Source: Limimaricola variabilis (GTDB lineage: Bacteria > Pseudomonadota > Alphaproteobacteria > Rhodobacterales > Rhodobacteraceae). From it: a DNA stretch of 64,000 nucleotides. The translations under genes were made by a program, and so were the position numbers. Under the pieces are notes generated by a model. It saw nothing but the letters and a program-made list of their open reading frames with translations, was not told where the DNA came from and ran no database searches. The stretch spans positions 372,001-436,000 of the forward strand of contig NZ_JACIBX010000002.1 of the NCBI RefSeq assembly GCF_014195545.1, given 5' to 3'. Positions 1-8,317 of this stretch are shown here, one piece after another; position 1 is the stretch's first letter; every line of letters starts with the position of its first letter.

Positions 1-996
1 GCAACCGCATCCGACATCGACGACTGGGGTGCGCCGGGCGCGGTGGCCGGGCTGTTTCGCCGGCTCGATCCGCCGCGCCGCGCGGCACAGGGACATGTTC
101 GCCGCCTTGCGCTCGCGCGCAGCAGCCGCCCCGGTTTGGGTCGTATGCTGCGCCGACACCTGCCTTCGGGCGCCCTCTATCTCAATACCGGGCATGCCGA
201 TCTCGATGCTGCGGTGATGCAGGCGATGCGCGGCGCGGACGCCCGTATAGCGGTGCTGATCCATGACACCATCCCCCTCGACCTGCCCTGGGCCGCGGGA
301 CCGGGCACGGTGCGGCGCTTTGCCGAACGGCTGTCGGTGACGGCCCGCCATGCCGACCGAGTGATCGCCACGGCCCGGACGACGGCCGCCGATATCGAGG
401 GGCATCTGCGGCGGCTGGGCCGGGTGCCCGAGTTGGTCGTGGCCCCGCTCGGCGTCACGCCCGCCTTTCCCGACCGCGCCGCGCTGCCGCCGGATCTCGA
501 TTTGTCGCGCCCCTACATGCTGGCGCTGGGCACGATCGAGCCGCGCAAGAACCATGCGCTGCTGCTCGATGTTTGGGAGCGGCTTGGCCCGAATGCGCCC
601 CAGCTGCTGATCTGCGGTGCCCGCGGCTGGAACAACGCGGCGGTGTTCGAGCGGCTCGACCGCGGCGTGCCCCGTGTCACCGAACTGGCGGGGCTGACCG
701 ACGGGGCCATCGCCACGCTGATCAAGGACGCACGTGCGCTGCTCTTTCCCTCGCTGGCCGAGGGCTATGGGCTGCCGCCGCTTGAGGCGCTGAGCCTTGG
801 CTGCCCGGTGGTGTGTAGCGATCTCGCCATCGCCCGCGAACTGATGGGCGGGCGTGCCGTTTACTGCGCCCCCACCGATCGCTACCAGTGGGAGCAGGCG
901 GTTCGGGCGCTGGCGCTGCCCGGCGCCGCGCGGCCGCCGCGCCTTTCCCCGCCCGGCTGGGAGGCGCATGTCGCCCGGGCACTGGCCGGGCTCTGA
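1..996 (+). CDS. Glycosyltransferase family 1 (GT-B), 5' end cut by window
   Basis: The reading frame is open to base 1, so the N-terminus lies outside the window; 331 codons are visible. The C-terminal half has the GT-B donor-binding signature, including LGTIEPRKNHALLLDVW and the E-x7-E region FPSLAEGYGLPPLEALSLG, typical of GT4/group 1 retaining glycosyltransferases. It probably transfers a sugar from a nucleotide-sugar donor on the cytoplasmic side during surface polysaccharide assembly. A GTG at 43 is an internal candidate start, but codons before it continue the same frame. The next gene starts 22 bases after the stop, so this is probably the first visible gene of a four-gene operon. Donor and acceptor cannot be told from sequence. 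Confidence 0.88.
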   Translation, partial: ATASDIDDWGAPGAVAGLFRRLDPPRRAAQGHVRRLALARSSRPGLGRMLRRHLPSGALYLNTGHADLDAAVMQAMRGADARIAVLIHDTIPLDLPWAAGPGTVRRFAERLSVTARHADRVIATARTTAADIEGHLRRLGRVPELVVAPLGVTPAFPDRAALPPDLDLSRPYMLALGTIEPRKNHALLLDVWERLGPNAPQLLICGARGWNNAAVFERLDRGVPRVTELAGLTDGAIATLIKDARALLFPSLAEGYGLPPLEALSLGCPVVCSDLAIARELMGGRAVYCAPTDRYQWEQAVRALALPGAARPPRLSPPGWEAHVARALAGL

Positions 997-1018
997 TCGG
1001 CAGGAAAGGGAGCTGCGC

Positions 1019-2029
1019 GTGAAGGCCTGGCAGGCATACCGGCTGAGACTGCACCGCCGACGCTGGCGGCTCCGGGCGCTTCGCAAGCGGCGCGAACTGA
1101 CGACGGTGGTCGATCGCACCCGCGCGATCCGCCCCGCGGACATTCTGGTCTTCACCACGCTGCGCAACGAGAACATGCGGCTGCCGCATTTCCTCGACTA
1201 TTACCGCCGGATGGGCGTCGGGCATTTCCTGATGGTCGACAATGGCAGCAACGATGGCGGCGCCGAATATCTCGCCGCGCAGGAGGACGTGTCGCTGTGG
1301 CGCAGCGACGCCAGCTACAAGCGCGCCCGCTTCGGGGTCGACTGGCTGAACTGGCTGGCGCGGCGTCACGGCCATGGCCACTGGTGCCTGACCGTCGATC
1401 CCGACGAGCTGCTGGTCTATCCGTTTTGCGACACGCGGCCGCTGAAGGCGCTGACCGACTGGCTCGACGCCTCCTCGATCCGCAGTTTCGGGGCGATGCT
1501 GCTCGACCTCTATCCCAAGGGGACGATCGGCGCGCAGCCCTATGAGCGGGGCGGCGATCCGCTCGAGATCGCCTGCTGGTTCGATCCGGGCAATTACAGC
1601 CTGTCGCGCAACGAGACGTTCGGCAATCTGTGGATCCAGGGCGGGCCGCGGGCGCGGATGTTCTTCGCGCAGGAGCCGTGGCGCGCCCCGGCGCTCAACA
1701 AGATCCCGCTGGTGAAGTGGGACCGCCGCTACGCCTATGTCAGCTCGACCCACATGCTGCTGCCGCGTGGGCTCAACCTCGTCTATGACGAGTGGGGCGG
1801 CGAGAAGACCAGCGGCCTGCTGCTGCACACCAAGTTTCTCGACGGTTTCGGGGCCAAGGCCCGCGAGGAGCTGCAGCGGCGTCAACATTACGCCGCAAGC
1901 GCCGAGTACAAGGCCTATGCCGCCGGTCTGGAGGCGGACCCGGAACTGTGGTGCCGATGGAGCGAGAAATACATCAACTGGCGCCAGCTCGAGGAGCTGG
2001 GGCTGATGTCGCGGGGCAACTGGACGTGA
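1019..2029 (+). CDS. Glycosyltransferase family 2 protein (Glyco_tranf_2_4-like)
   Basis: 336 residues from a GTG at 1019, chosen because AGGAAAGGGA sits just upstream and the start follows the previous stop. The core DILVFTTLRNENMRLPHFL followed by VDNGSNDGGAEYL matches the compact GT2 group seen in alphaproteobacterial surface-glycan clusters. A later DPDELLVYPF could supply the metal-binding acidic residues; this assignment is inferred. An in-frame ATG at 854 lies inside the preceding gene and is less likely. The stop overlaps the GTG start of the next gene (GTGA), which implies translational coupling. The substrate is unknown. Confidence 0.83.
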   Translation: MKAWQAYRLRLHRRRWRLRALRKRRELTTVVDRTRAIRPADILVFTTLRNENMRLPHFLDYYRRMGVGHFLMVDNGSNDGGAEYLAAQEDVSLWRSDASYKRARFGVDWLNWLARRHGHGHWCLTVDPDELLVYPFCDTRPLKALTDWLDASSIRSFGAMLLDLYPKGTIGAQPYERGGDPLEIACWFDPGNYSLSRNETFGNLWIQGGPRARMFFAQEPWRAPALNKIPLVKWDRRYAYVSSTHMLLPRGLNLVYDEWGGEKTSGLLLHTKFLDGFGAKAREELQRRQHYAASAEYKAYAAGLEADPELWCRWSEKYINWRQLEELGLMSRGNWT

Positions 2030-3726
2030 GCTTCGGGGTGGTGATCCTGGTGCACACCGCGCTGGGACGCGCGGCGCAGGTGATCCGGCACTGGGCACGG
2101 TCGGGCTGCCCGGTGGTGGTGCATGTCGATGCCGCGATGAAGCCTGCCCGCTACGCGCGCTTTCGCGCCCAGTTCGACGACCTCTCCGACCAAGTCCTGT
2201 TCTGCGAGCGGCATCGCTGCGAATGGGGCGGCTGGGGCATCGTCGCGGCGACCCGGTCGGGCGCGGCGCTGCTGCTGGAGCGGTTTCCAGATCTGGGGCA
2301 CGTCTATCTCGCCTCGGGCGCCTGCGTGCCGCTGCGCCCGGTGGCCGAGCTCGACGCCTATCTGCGCGACCGGCCCGGCACCGACTTCATCGAGAGCGCC
2401 CGGGTGGCGCATGTGCCTTGGACGGTGGGCGGCCTCTCGGAGGAGCGCTTCACCCTGCGCTTTCCGTTCTCGTGGAAGCGGCAGCGCTGGCTGTTCGACC
2501 GCTACGTCGCGTTGCAACGGCGGCTGGGGGTGCGGCGGCGGCTACCCGAGGGACTGGAGCCGCATATCGGCTCGCAATGGTGGTGCCTGAGCGCGGCCAC
2601 GCTGCGGGCGATCCTGTCGGACCCACAGCGCCCGGCGCTCGATCGCTATTTCCGGCGGGTCTGGATCCCGGATGAGAGCTATTTCCAGAGCCTCGCGCGG
2701 CGCTGGTCGGGACGGATCGAGAGCCGGTCGCTGACCATGTGCAAGTTCGACTTCCAAGGCAAACCGCACCTGTTCTACGACGACCACCTGCCGCTGCTGC
2801 GCCGCTCGGACTGCTTCGTGGCGCGCAAGATCTGGCCCCGGGCCGAGGCGATCTATGCGCAGATGGAGGCGGGCGGGCACCCGGCCGGCGTGGCCGAGCC
2901 GGCGCCGGCTCGGATCGATAGGGTCTTCGCCGAGGCGACCGAGCGGCGGGTGCGCGGCCGCGCCGGGCTCTACATGCAAAGCCGCCTGCCGCATGAGGGA
3001 TGGGAGAACGGCTTCACCGCCGCGCCTTACGGCGTGCTGGAGGGGTTCGCCGAACTCTACGAGGGTTTCGGGCCGTGGTTCGCCAAGGCCAGCGGCGCTA
3101 CGGTGCACGGCCATGTCTTCGCGCCCGAGGGCGCCGAGTTCGAGGATGGCGCGCCGATCTGGCGCGGCGCCCTCGCGGCGGCGCCCGAGCTGCGCGATCA
3201 CAACGCGCAGCGCTTTCTCACCAACCTGATCTGGAACGGCCGAGCAGGGCGGCAGGTGTTCCAGTTCGGCCCGCGCGACAGCCAGTTCGTGAGCTGGGAC
3301 ATCGCGAAGGATCCCAACGCCCGGATCGGCGTGATCTCGGGGGCCTGGGCGGTGCCGCTCTTTGCCTCGGGCCTGCCGGTGGCACGCCTCAAGGACGAGG
3401 CTGCGCGGTTGCAACGGGTCGAGGCCGATCACCTAGAGGCGCTGCGCTCGCCCCATGCCAAGGCTCGGGTGCGGGTCTGGACGCTGGCCGAGTTCCTCGA
3501 GACGCCAGACGAGGCGCTGGCGCGAATCCTCGCCGATATCGCGCCCGGCCGCACCGGGCCTCTACCCGCGCCCCCCGCGCTGCGCCCGCTCGAAGGCTTT
3601 GGCCGGTTCCTGCAGGAAATGCGCAACCAGGGCATGCACCCCTACCTGACCGGTGACGTTCCGGCCGAGCCGCCGGCGCCGCGCCAGCCGGCCCCCAGAC
3701 CCTATATCGTGAGGCCGCATGGCTGA
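2026..3726 (+). CDS. Branch-family (core-2/I-branching-like) glycosyltransferase with long C-terminal domain
   Basis: 566 residues starting at a GTG that overlaps the previous stop by four bases. The N-terminal ~290 residues resemble the Branch family (beta-1,6-N-acetylglucosaminyltransferase / xylosyltransferase type): VVILVHTALGR at the start, HVDAAMK, LASGACVPLRPVAELDAYL, GSQWWCLS and IPDESYFQSLARR. The remaining ~270 residues form a second conserved-looking region with WENGFTAAPYGVLEGFAELY and FQFGPRDSQFVSWDIAKDPN; I believe this corresponds to a DUF5928-type domain, but that name is from memory. No signal peptide or membrane segment is evident, so it is probably cytoplasmic. It overlaps the sulfotransferase gene by eight bases. 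Confidence 0.8.
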   Translation: MSFGVVILVHTALGRAAQVIRHWARSGCPVVVHVDAAMKPARYARFRAQFDDLSDQVLFCERHRCEWGGWGIVAATRSGAALLLERFPDLGHVYLASGACVPLRPVAELDAYLRDRPGTDFIESARVAHVPWTVGGLSEERFTLRFPFSWKRQRWLFDRYVALQRRLGVRRRLPEGLEPHIGSQWWCLSAATLRAILSDPQRPALDRYFRRVWIPDESYFQSLARRWSGRIESRSLTMCKFDFQGKPHLFYDDHLPLLRRSDCFVARKIWPRAEAIYAQMEAGGHPAGVAEPAPARIDRVFAEATERRVRGRAGLYMQSRLPHEGWENGFTAAPYGVLEGFAELYEGFGPWFAKASGATVHGHVFAPEGAEFEDGAPIWRGALAAAPELRDHNAQRFLTNLIWNGRAGRQVFQFGPRDSQFVSWDIAKDPNARIGVISGAWAVPLFASGLPVARLKDEAARLQRVEADHLEALRSPHAKARVRVWTLAEFLETPDEALARILADIAPGRTGPLPAPPALRPLEGFGRFLQEMRNQGMHPYLTGDVPAEPPAPRQPAPRPYIVRPHG

Positions 3727-5140
3727 GTTCGACAGTTTCGTGGTGCTGGCCGAGATGCGGACCGGCTCCAATTTCCTGGAAGCCAACCTCAACGCGCTCG
3801 ACGGGGTGCGTTGCCACGGCGAGGCGTTCAACCCGCATTTCATCGGCACGCCGAAGGATGCGCCGATCCTCGGCACTGACCGCGCGGCACGCGACGCCGA
3901 TCCGTTGGCGCTGCTGGCGCGGCTGCGGGCTGCGCCGGGGCTCAACGGTTTCCGCTATTTCGGCGATCATGATCCGCGCATCTTCGACGCGCTGATGGCC
4001 GAGCCGCGCATCGCCAAGATCGTGCTGACCCGCAACCCGCTCGACAGCTATGTCAGCCACCGCATCGCCACCGCCACCGGGCAGTGGAAGCTGACCGATC
4101 CGCGCCACGCCAAGGCGGCGCTGGTGCGCTTCGAGCCGGAAGGTTTCGCCGCGCATCTGCAGCGTCTGCGCGAGACCCAGAGCCGCATCCGGGCGGCGCT
4201 GCAGCGCGGCGGGCAGACGGCGTTCCATCTTGGCTACGAGGATCTGCAGGAGGTCGAGGTCCTCAACGGCCTCGCTGCCTGGCTGGGGGTCGAGGCGCGG
4301 CTCGAAGGGCTCGATCGCAGCCTCAAGAAGCAGAACCCCGGCAGCGTCACCGACAAGGTGGAGAACCCCGAGGAAATGCGCGAGGCGCTGGCGGGAATCG
4401 ACCGGTTCGACCTCGACCGGACGCCCGAGTTCGAGCCGCGCCGGGGGCCGATGGTGCCGCGCTACTTCGCCGCGGCGCGCAGCGGGCTGCTCTGCATGCC
4501 GCTGAAATCGGGGCCTGAGGCGGCGCTCGCGGATTGGCTGGCGGCGGTCGACGGCGCGCCGCTGCGCACGGGTTTCACGCAAAAGACGCTGCGCGACTGG
4601 CAGCGCAGCCATCCCGGCCACCGCAGCTTCACTGTGCTGCGCCACCCGGTGGCCCGCGCCCATGCGGCCTTCTGCGAACGGATTCTGGCGCGGGGGCCGG
4701 GCAGCTTCGCCGAGATCCGCGAGACGCTGCGGCGGCAGTTCGCACTGGAGATCGACCCGGTCGCCGAGGGGCCGGACCCGGATCCGGCGCGGCACCGCGC
4801 GGGGTTTCTCGCCTTTCTGGGCTTCCTGAAGGCCAATCTGGGCGGCCAGACCGCGATCCGGGTCGATGCTGCATGGGCAAGTCAGGGCGCGCTCCTGCAG
4901 GGAATCGCCGGTTTCGACAGCCCCGATGCGGTGCTGCGCGAGGCGGATCTGGCGCGCGACCTGCCCTGGATCGCGGCGCAGGCCGGCTGCGAGGCACCGC
5001 GCTGGGCAGGGGGGTCTGACCCGTGGCAGGGGGCACTGGCCGCGATCTACGATGCCGATATCGAACGCGCGGCGCGCGCGGTCTATGGCCGCGATTACAG
5101 CCGGTTCGGCTTCGAGGACTGGCGGCCGCTGGAGGGTTGA
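3719..5140 (+). CDS. Sulfotransferase, two sulfotransferase-like halves
   Basis: 473 residues. The N-terminal half has a PAPS 5'-phosphosulfate-binding-like loop (EMRTGSNFLEANLN, residues ~12-25) and a 3'-phosphate-binding-like element (LTRNPLDSYVSHRIA, ~102-116), as in NodH/Stf0-type sulfotransferases. A second unit begins near residue 260 with LCMPLKSGPEAAL, followed by TVLRHPVARAHAAF, which looks like a second, diverged sulfotransferase fold. The ATG overlaps the upstream glycosyltransferase by eight bases, so sulfation of the glycan made by the neighbouring enzymes is the likely role. Whether both halves are active cannot be judged here. Confidence 0.8.
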   Translation: MAEFDSFVVLAEMRTGSNFLEANLNALDGVRCHGEAFNPHFIGTPKDAPILGTDRAARDADPLALLARLRAAPGLNGFRYFGDHDPRIFDALMAEPRIAKIVLTRNPLDSYVSHRIATATGQWKLTDPRHAKAALVRFEPEGFAAHLQRLRETQSRIRAALQRGGQTAFHLGYEDLQEVEVLNGLAAWLGVEARLEGLDRSLKKQNPGSVTDKVENPEEMREALAGIDRFDLDRTPEFEPRRGPMVPRYFAAARSGLLCMPLKSGPEAALADWLAAVDGAPLRTGFTQKTLRDWQRSHPGHRSFTVLRHPVARAHAAFCERILARGPGSFAEIRETLRRQFALEIDPVAEGPDPDPARHRAGFLAFLGFLKANLGGQTAIRVDAAWASQGALLQGIAGFDSPDAVLREADLARDLPWIAAQAGCEAPRWAGGSDPWQGALAAIYDADIERAARAVYGRDYSRFGFEDWRPLEG

Positions 5141-5146
5141 GGCCGC

Positions 5147-5611
5147 TCAGGCGGCCTGCGTGGCGGGGCCTTCGGTCAGGATCGCGTGCAGCGTGCCGAT
5201 CTCGGCATTGGCGCGCAGCTTCTGGCAGGTGGCGGCATCGCGCAGGGTGCGGGAGACCAGCGCCAGCGCCTTGAGATGCTCGACGCCGCTGCCGCCGGGC
5301 GCCAACAGGCAGAACACCAGATCGACGGGCTGGCGGTCGACCGCGTCGAAGTCCAGGGGCTTTTCCAGCCGGATGAACAGGCCGCGCACCCGCTCGACAC
5401 CTTCGAGCCGGGCATGCGGCAGGGCCACGCCGTGGCCTACGCCGGTGGGGCCCAGCGCCTCGCGTTCGAGCAGCGCCTCGACCACGCGGCCCGGCGGCAG
5501 GTCGTAGCAGCTCTCAGCGAGGTCCCCGAGATCCTGGAACAGGCGTTTCTTGGAGCTGGTGGAGGCCAGCAACTTCACGCCCTCGACGGGAAGGATCTCG
5601 GAAATCTGCAT
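5147..5611 (-). CDS. ptsN: PTS IIA-like nitrogen-regulatory protein PtsN
   Basis: 154 residues, the usual length for EIIA-Ntr. The phosphoacceptor histidine is His66 in GVGHGVALPHARL, and the C-terminal region DLVFCLLAPGGSGVEHLKAL matches the family. In the nitrogen PTS it takes phosphate from NPr and regulates targets such as K+ uptake and sensor kinases, rather than transporting sugar. It is the last gene of the minus-strand kdsD-lptC-lptA-lptB-hpf-ptsN run, and it lies convergent and only six bases from the sulfotransferase stop. No PTS sugar components are nearby. Confidence 0.93.
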   Translation of the reverse strand: MQISEILPVEGVKLLASTSSKKRLFQDLGDLAESCYDLPPGRVVEALLEREALGPTGVGHGVALPHARLEGVERVRGLFIRLEKPLDFDAVDRQPVDLVFCLLAPGGSGVEHLKALALVSRTLRDAATCQKLRANAEIGTLHAILTEGPATQAA

Positions 5612-5664
5612 AGGGAGTCCCCTGTCTGCGAGGCGGGCTCGGAGAGCCAGGTTCGTGGTCCCTC

Positions 5665-6240
5665 CTAGCCGATGTTACGCGGGTCGATCCACCCGAAATT
5701 GCCGTCGTCGCGGCGATAGACCACGTTGATCCCGCTATGCTTCTCATTGCGGAAGACCAGCACCGGCGCATCCGCCAGCTCCAGCTGCATCACCGCTTCG
5801 CCGACCGACAGCTCCGGGATCTTCGATTCCATCTCGGCCACGATCATCGGCGCGAGGCCGTCCTGCTCGGATTCGTCCGAATCCCCGCCGGCGGCGAGGA
5901 TATAGGAGCCCGCGAGAGATTGTTCAACCGGGTTCGCACGCGCCTTGTGGTGGTCCTTGAGGCGGCGCTTGTAGCGCCTGAGTTGCTTGTCCATCTTCTC
6001 GCAGCAGGCCTCGAAGGCGGCGTAGATCTCTGTGGCGCGGCCGGTGGCCTGGGCGTTGAGGCCAGTTGAGAGGTGCACCACGGTCTCGCAGACATGCTCA
6101 TGGCCCGAGCGCGAGAACACCACGTTGGCGTCCGTCGGCCGACCCGCATACTTGGCGACCGTGGCACCGAGCTCGGTCTGCACGTGAGTCTGCAGCGCCT
6201 CGCCGATCTCGATCTGCTTGCCGGTGATCTGGTAGCGCAT
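5665..6240 (-). CDS. hpf: Long-form ribosome hibernation promoting factor
   Basis: 191 residues. The start at 6240 (MRYQITGKQIEIGEAL) is preceded on the coding strand by GAAGGAGACCTCC, a strong ribosome-binding site. Residues 1-~105 are the HPF/YfiA fold. After a linker, the C-terminal ~55 residues (APVLVFRNEKHSGINVVYRR) form the dimerisation domain of long HPF, which makes 100S ribosome dimers in stationary phase. It lies between lptB and ptsN, where many proteobacteria have rpoN-hpf-ptsN. A 228-base gap separates it from lptB, so it may have its own promoter. Confidence 0.93.
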   Translation of the reverse strand: MRYQITGKQIEIGEALQTHVQTELGATVAKYAGRPTDANVVFSRSGHEHVCETVVHLSTGLNAQATGRATEIYAAFEACCEKMDKQLRRYKRRLKDHHKARANPVEQSLAGSYILAAGGDSDESEQDGLAPMIVAEMESKIPELSVGEAVMQLELADAPVLVFRNEKHSGINVVYRRDDGNFGWIDPRNIG

Positions 6241-6468
6241 GGAGGTCTCCTTCAAGGGCGCGGCACAATGGCGGCGCGCGCCCGGGGCGCGCCGATGCCA
6301 AGGGCCGGCGGGGGGTGGGGATGAGTGGACCCGGCTTGCCGCAGGGCCGGTGCGGCCCGTCGTGTCGGAGCCGTAACGGCCTGTGGACAAGTGCGGTGGG
6401 TCTGCGTCATCGAGTCCCATCTCGCCCGATCGGCCCCCGGCTTGTCAACGCTGCCGTTGCAGCGGAGA

Positions 6469-7230
6469 TCAGCCGATCCGGAAGCCCTGGCCGAGATAGA
6501 CCCGGCGCACGTTCTCGTCGCGGATCACTTCTTCGGTGGTGCCCGACATCAGCACGTGGCCGTCATGCAGAATATAGGCACGATCGACGATGCCGAGGGT
6601 CTCGCGCACGTTGTGGTCGGTGATCAGCACGCCCAGCCCGCGGGTCTTCAGCGCCGCCACGAGGTCGCGGATCTCGCCCACGGCGATCGGATCGACCCCG
6701 GCGAAGGGCTCGTCGAGCAGCACGTAGCGCGGGTTGGCGGCGAGGCAGCGGGCAATCTCGACCCGGCGTCGTTCGCCGCCCGACAGGGCCAGCGCCGGGG
6801 CGCGGCGCAGATGCCCGATCGAGAAATCCGACAGCAGCTCCTCGAGCCGCTCGCGGCGGGAGGTGCGGTCGCGCTCGGCGATCTCCAGCACCGCGAGGAT
6901 GTTGTCCTCGACGTTGAGGCCACGAAACACCGACATCTCCTGCGGCAGGTAGCCGATGCCGAGCCGGGCGCGGCGATACATCGGCAGCAGCGTCGCGTCG
7001 CGGCCCTCGATCGTCACCTGTCCGCCCTCTGGCGTGACCAGCCCGGCGATCGAGTAGAAGCAGGTGGTCTTGCCCGAGCCGTTGGGGCCCAAGAGCGCCA
7101 CCACCTCGCCGCGGTCGAGATGCAGCGACACGTCGCGGATTACCGGACGCTTGCGATACGACTTGCGCAGGCCGGTGACCCGCAGGCCGCCGCTGCCGGG
7201 GGTCAGTTCAAGGGCGGGGCGGGAGGTCAC
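6469..7230 (-). CDS. lptB: LPS export ABC transporter ATP-binding protein LptB
   Basis: 253 residues from a GTG overlapping the lptA stop (GTGA). Walker A is GPNGSGKT (48-55), the Q-loop lies in YLPQEMSVF, the signature is LSGGERRR (149-156), Walker B is YVLLDEP (169-175), and the H-loop is in ITDHN. LptB powers LptFG to pull LPS from the inner membrane onto the LptC-LptA bridge. lptF and lptG are not in the window. Its position directly after lptC-lptA supports the specific name over a generic branched-chain amino acid ATPase. Confidence 0.95.
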   Translation of the reverse strand: MTSRPALELTPGSGGLRVTGLRKSYRKRPVIRDVSLHLDRGEVVALLGPNGSGKTTCFYSIAGLVTPEGGQVTIEGRDATLLPMYRRARLGIGYLPQEMSVFRGLNVEDNILAVLEIAERDRTSRRERLEELLSDFSIGHLRRAPALALSGGERRRVEIARCLAANPRYVLLDEPFAGVDPIAVGEIRDLVAALKTRGLGVLITDHNVRETLGIVDRAYILHDGHVLMSGTTEEVIRDENVRRVYLGQGFRIG

Positions 7231-7709
7231 TGCGCCGGCTCGATGACGCTGCGCACGCCGCCGGTCAGCTCGGCGGTGCCGGCAGCGAGGTCGATCGACA
7301 TGTTCTGCGAGGACAGCGCCGTGCGGCCCTGCGTCAGCAGCACGTCGCCGGTCAGCAGCAGCGTGCCGCCGGCGATGTCGTAGATCGCGCTCTGGGCCTC
7401 GGCGGCCTCGGTGGCGGTGACGAAGGTCACGCCGCCCTCGGCCTCGAGCCGGGCGATATCGCCTGTGGCTTCGTCATAGATCACCTCGACCGTGGCGGCG
7501 GAGATCTTCATCTCGCCCTGACCGATGCGGACATCCCCCACGAAGGTGGCGCGGCCGGTGGCCTGATCGACCGAAAGGCTCTCGGCGGTGATCTCGACCG
7601 GCGCGTCGGGGTCGGCGTCGAGCCCGCCCAGTGCCATTTGGGTCTGGGCCGCAGCGAGGCCGGGCAGGAACAGGGCGATCGTCAGCAGCGTGGCGGTCAG
7701 GCGGGTCAT
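7227..7709 (-). CDS. lptA: LPS periplasmic bridge protein LptA (OstA-like)
   Basis: 160 residues with an N-terminal signal peptide (LTATLLTIALFLPGLAAAQ). The rest is the repeating beta-strand pattern of the OstA/LptA jellyroll: PVEITAESLSVDQATGRATFVGDVRIGQGEMKISA. It forms the periplasmic slide that carries LPS from LptC to LptD. It overlaps lptB by four bases and lptC by one base, so the three are translationally coupled. Confidence 0.92.
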   Translation of the reverse strand: MTRLTATLLTIALFLPGLAAAQTQMALGGLDADPDAPVEITAESLSVDQATGRATFVGDVRIGQGEMKISAATVEVIYDEATGDIARLEAEGGVTFVTATEAAEAQSAIYDIAGGTLLLTGDVLLTQGRTALSSQNMSIDLAAGTAELTGGVRSVIEPAQ

Positions 7710-8317
7710 CAGTTCTCTCCTCGGCTCGCCGGATCATATAGCAGCCGGACGCCGCCGGAGAACACCATGTGCGGAACGCCGCCCTCGGGCAGGGTGGTGC
7801 GCATCTCGGCGGCGGTCAGCTCGCCGAACGGCGCGGTCACCACGATCTCGCCGGTCGAGACCAGCCCGCCGGTGGCGAGATCGGCTTCCATCGTCGGGGT
7901 CTCGACGCTGTAGCCGCGGCTGTCGAGGATCGAGACGCCGCCATCGAGCCGCAGTTGCCCGCGGCTCGGCTCGACCTCGCCGCGCGCGGCCTTGAGATCG
8001 ACCCGCGCGGCGCCGGGGCCTTCGATGCTGCCGCGCGGCGCGACCACGATGTAGACGCCGTCGGTGCCGGCGCGGGGTCGCACGGTATCGGCCTCTACCG
8101 CGATCGCCGCGCCGCTTTCGGTGCTGCCGGCGAATCGCGGGGCGCTGACCCGCTGTTCGGCGGCGATCGCCTCGATCTCGGCGAAGGGAATCTCGCCGGG
8201 CCGGGTGGGGCTGCGGGCGATCAGGAACAGGGTCGAGAGCAGGATCAGCCCGACCAGCGGCAGCAGCACCTTGGCGCGGCCGATGAAACGCGAATAGGCG
8301 TTGTCGCGGGCATGCAT
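7709..8317 (-). CDS. lptC: LPS export system protein LptC
   Basis: 202 residues. A short cytoplasmic N-terminus precedes one membrane segment (VLLPLVGLILLSTLFLIA, ~14-31), then a periplasmic beta-jellyroll domain, the architecture of LptC. It anchors the Lpt bridge to the LptBFG transporter. The gene lies immediately after kdsD (adjacent bases) and before lptA, the canonical order. Sequence conservation in LptC is low, so the call leans on topology and gene order. Confidence 0.88.
   Translation of the reverse strand: MHARDNAYSRFIGRAKVLLPLVGLILLSTLFLIARSPTRPGEIPFAEIEAIAAEQRVSAPRFAGSTESGAAIAVEADTVRPRAGTDGVYIVVAPRGSIEGPGAARVDLKAARGEVEPSRGQLRLDGGVSILDSRGYSVETPTMEADLATGGLVSTGEIVVTAPFGELTAAEMRTTLPEGGVPHMVFSGGVRLLYDPASRGEN

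Noticed and set aside
6381-6392. Possible DnaA box TGTGGACAA upstream of hpf
   Set aside because: One mismatch to the consensus and no supporting elements.
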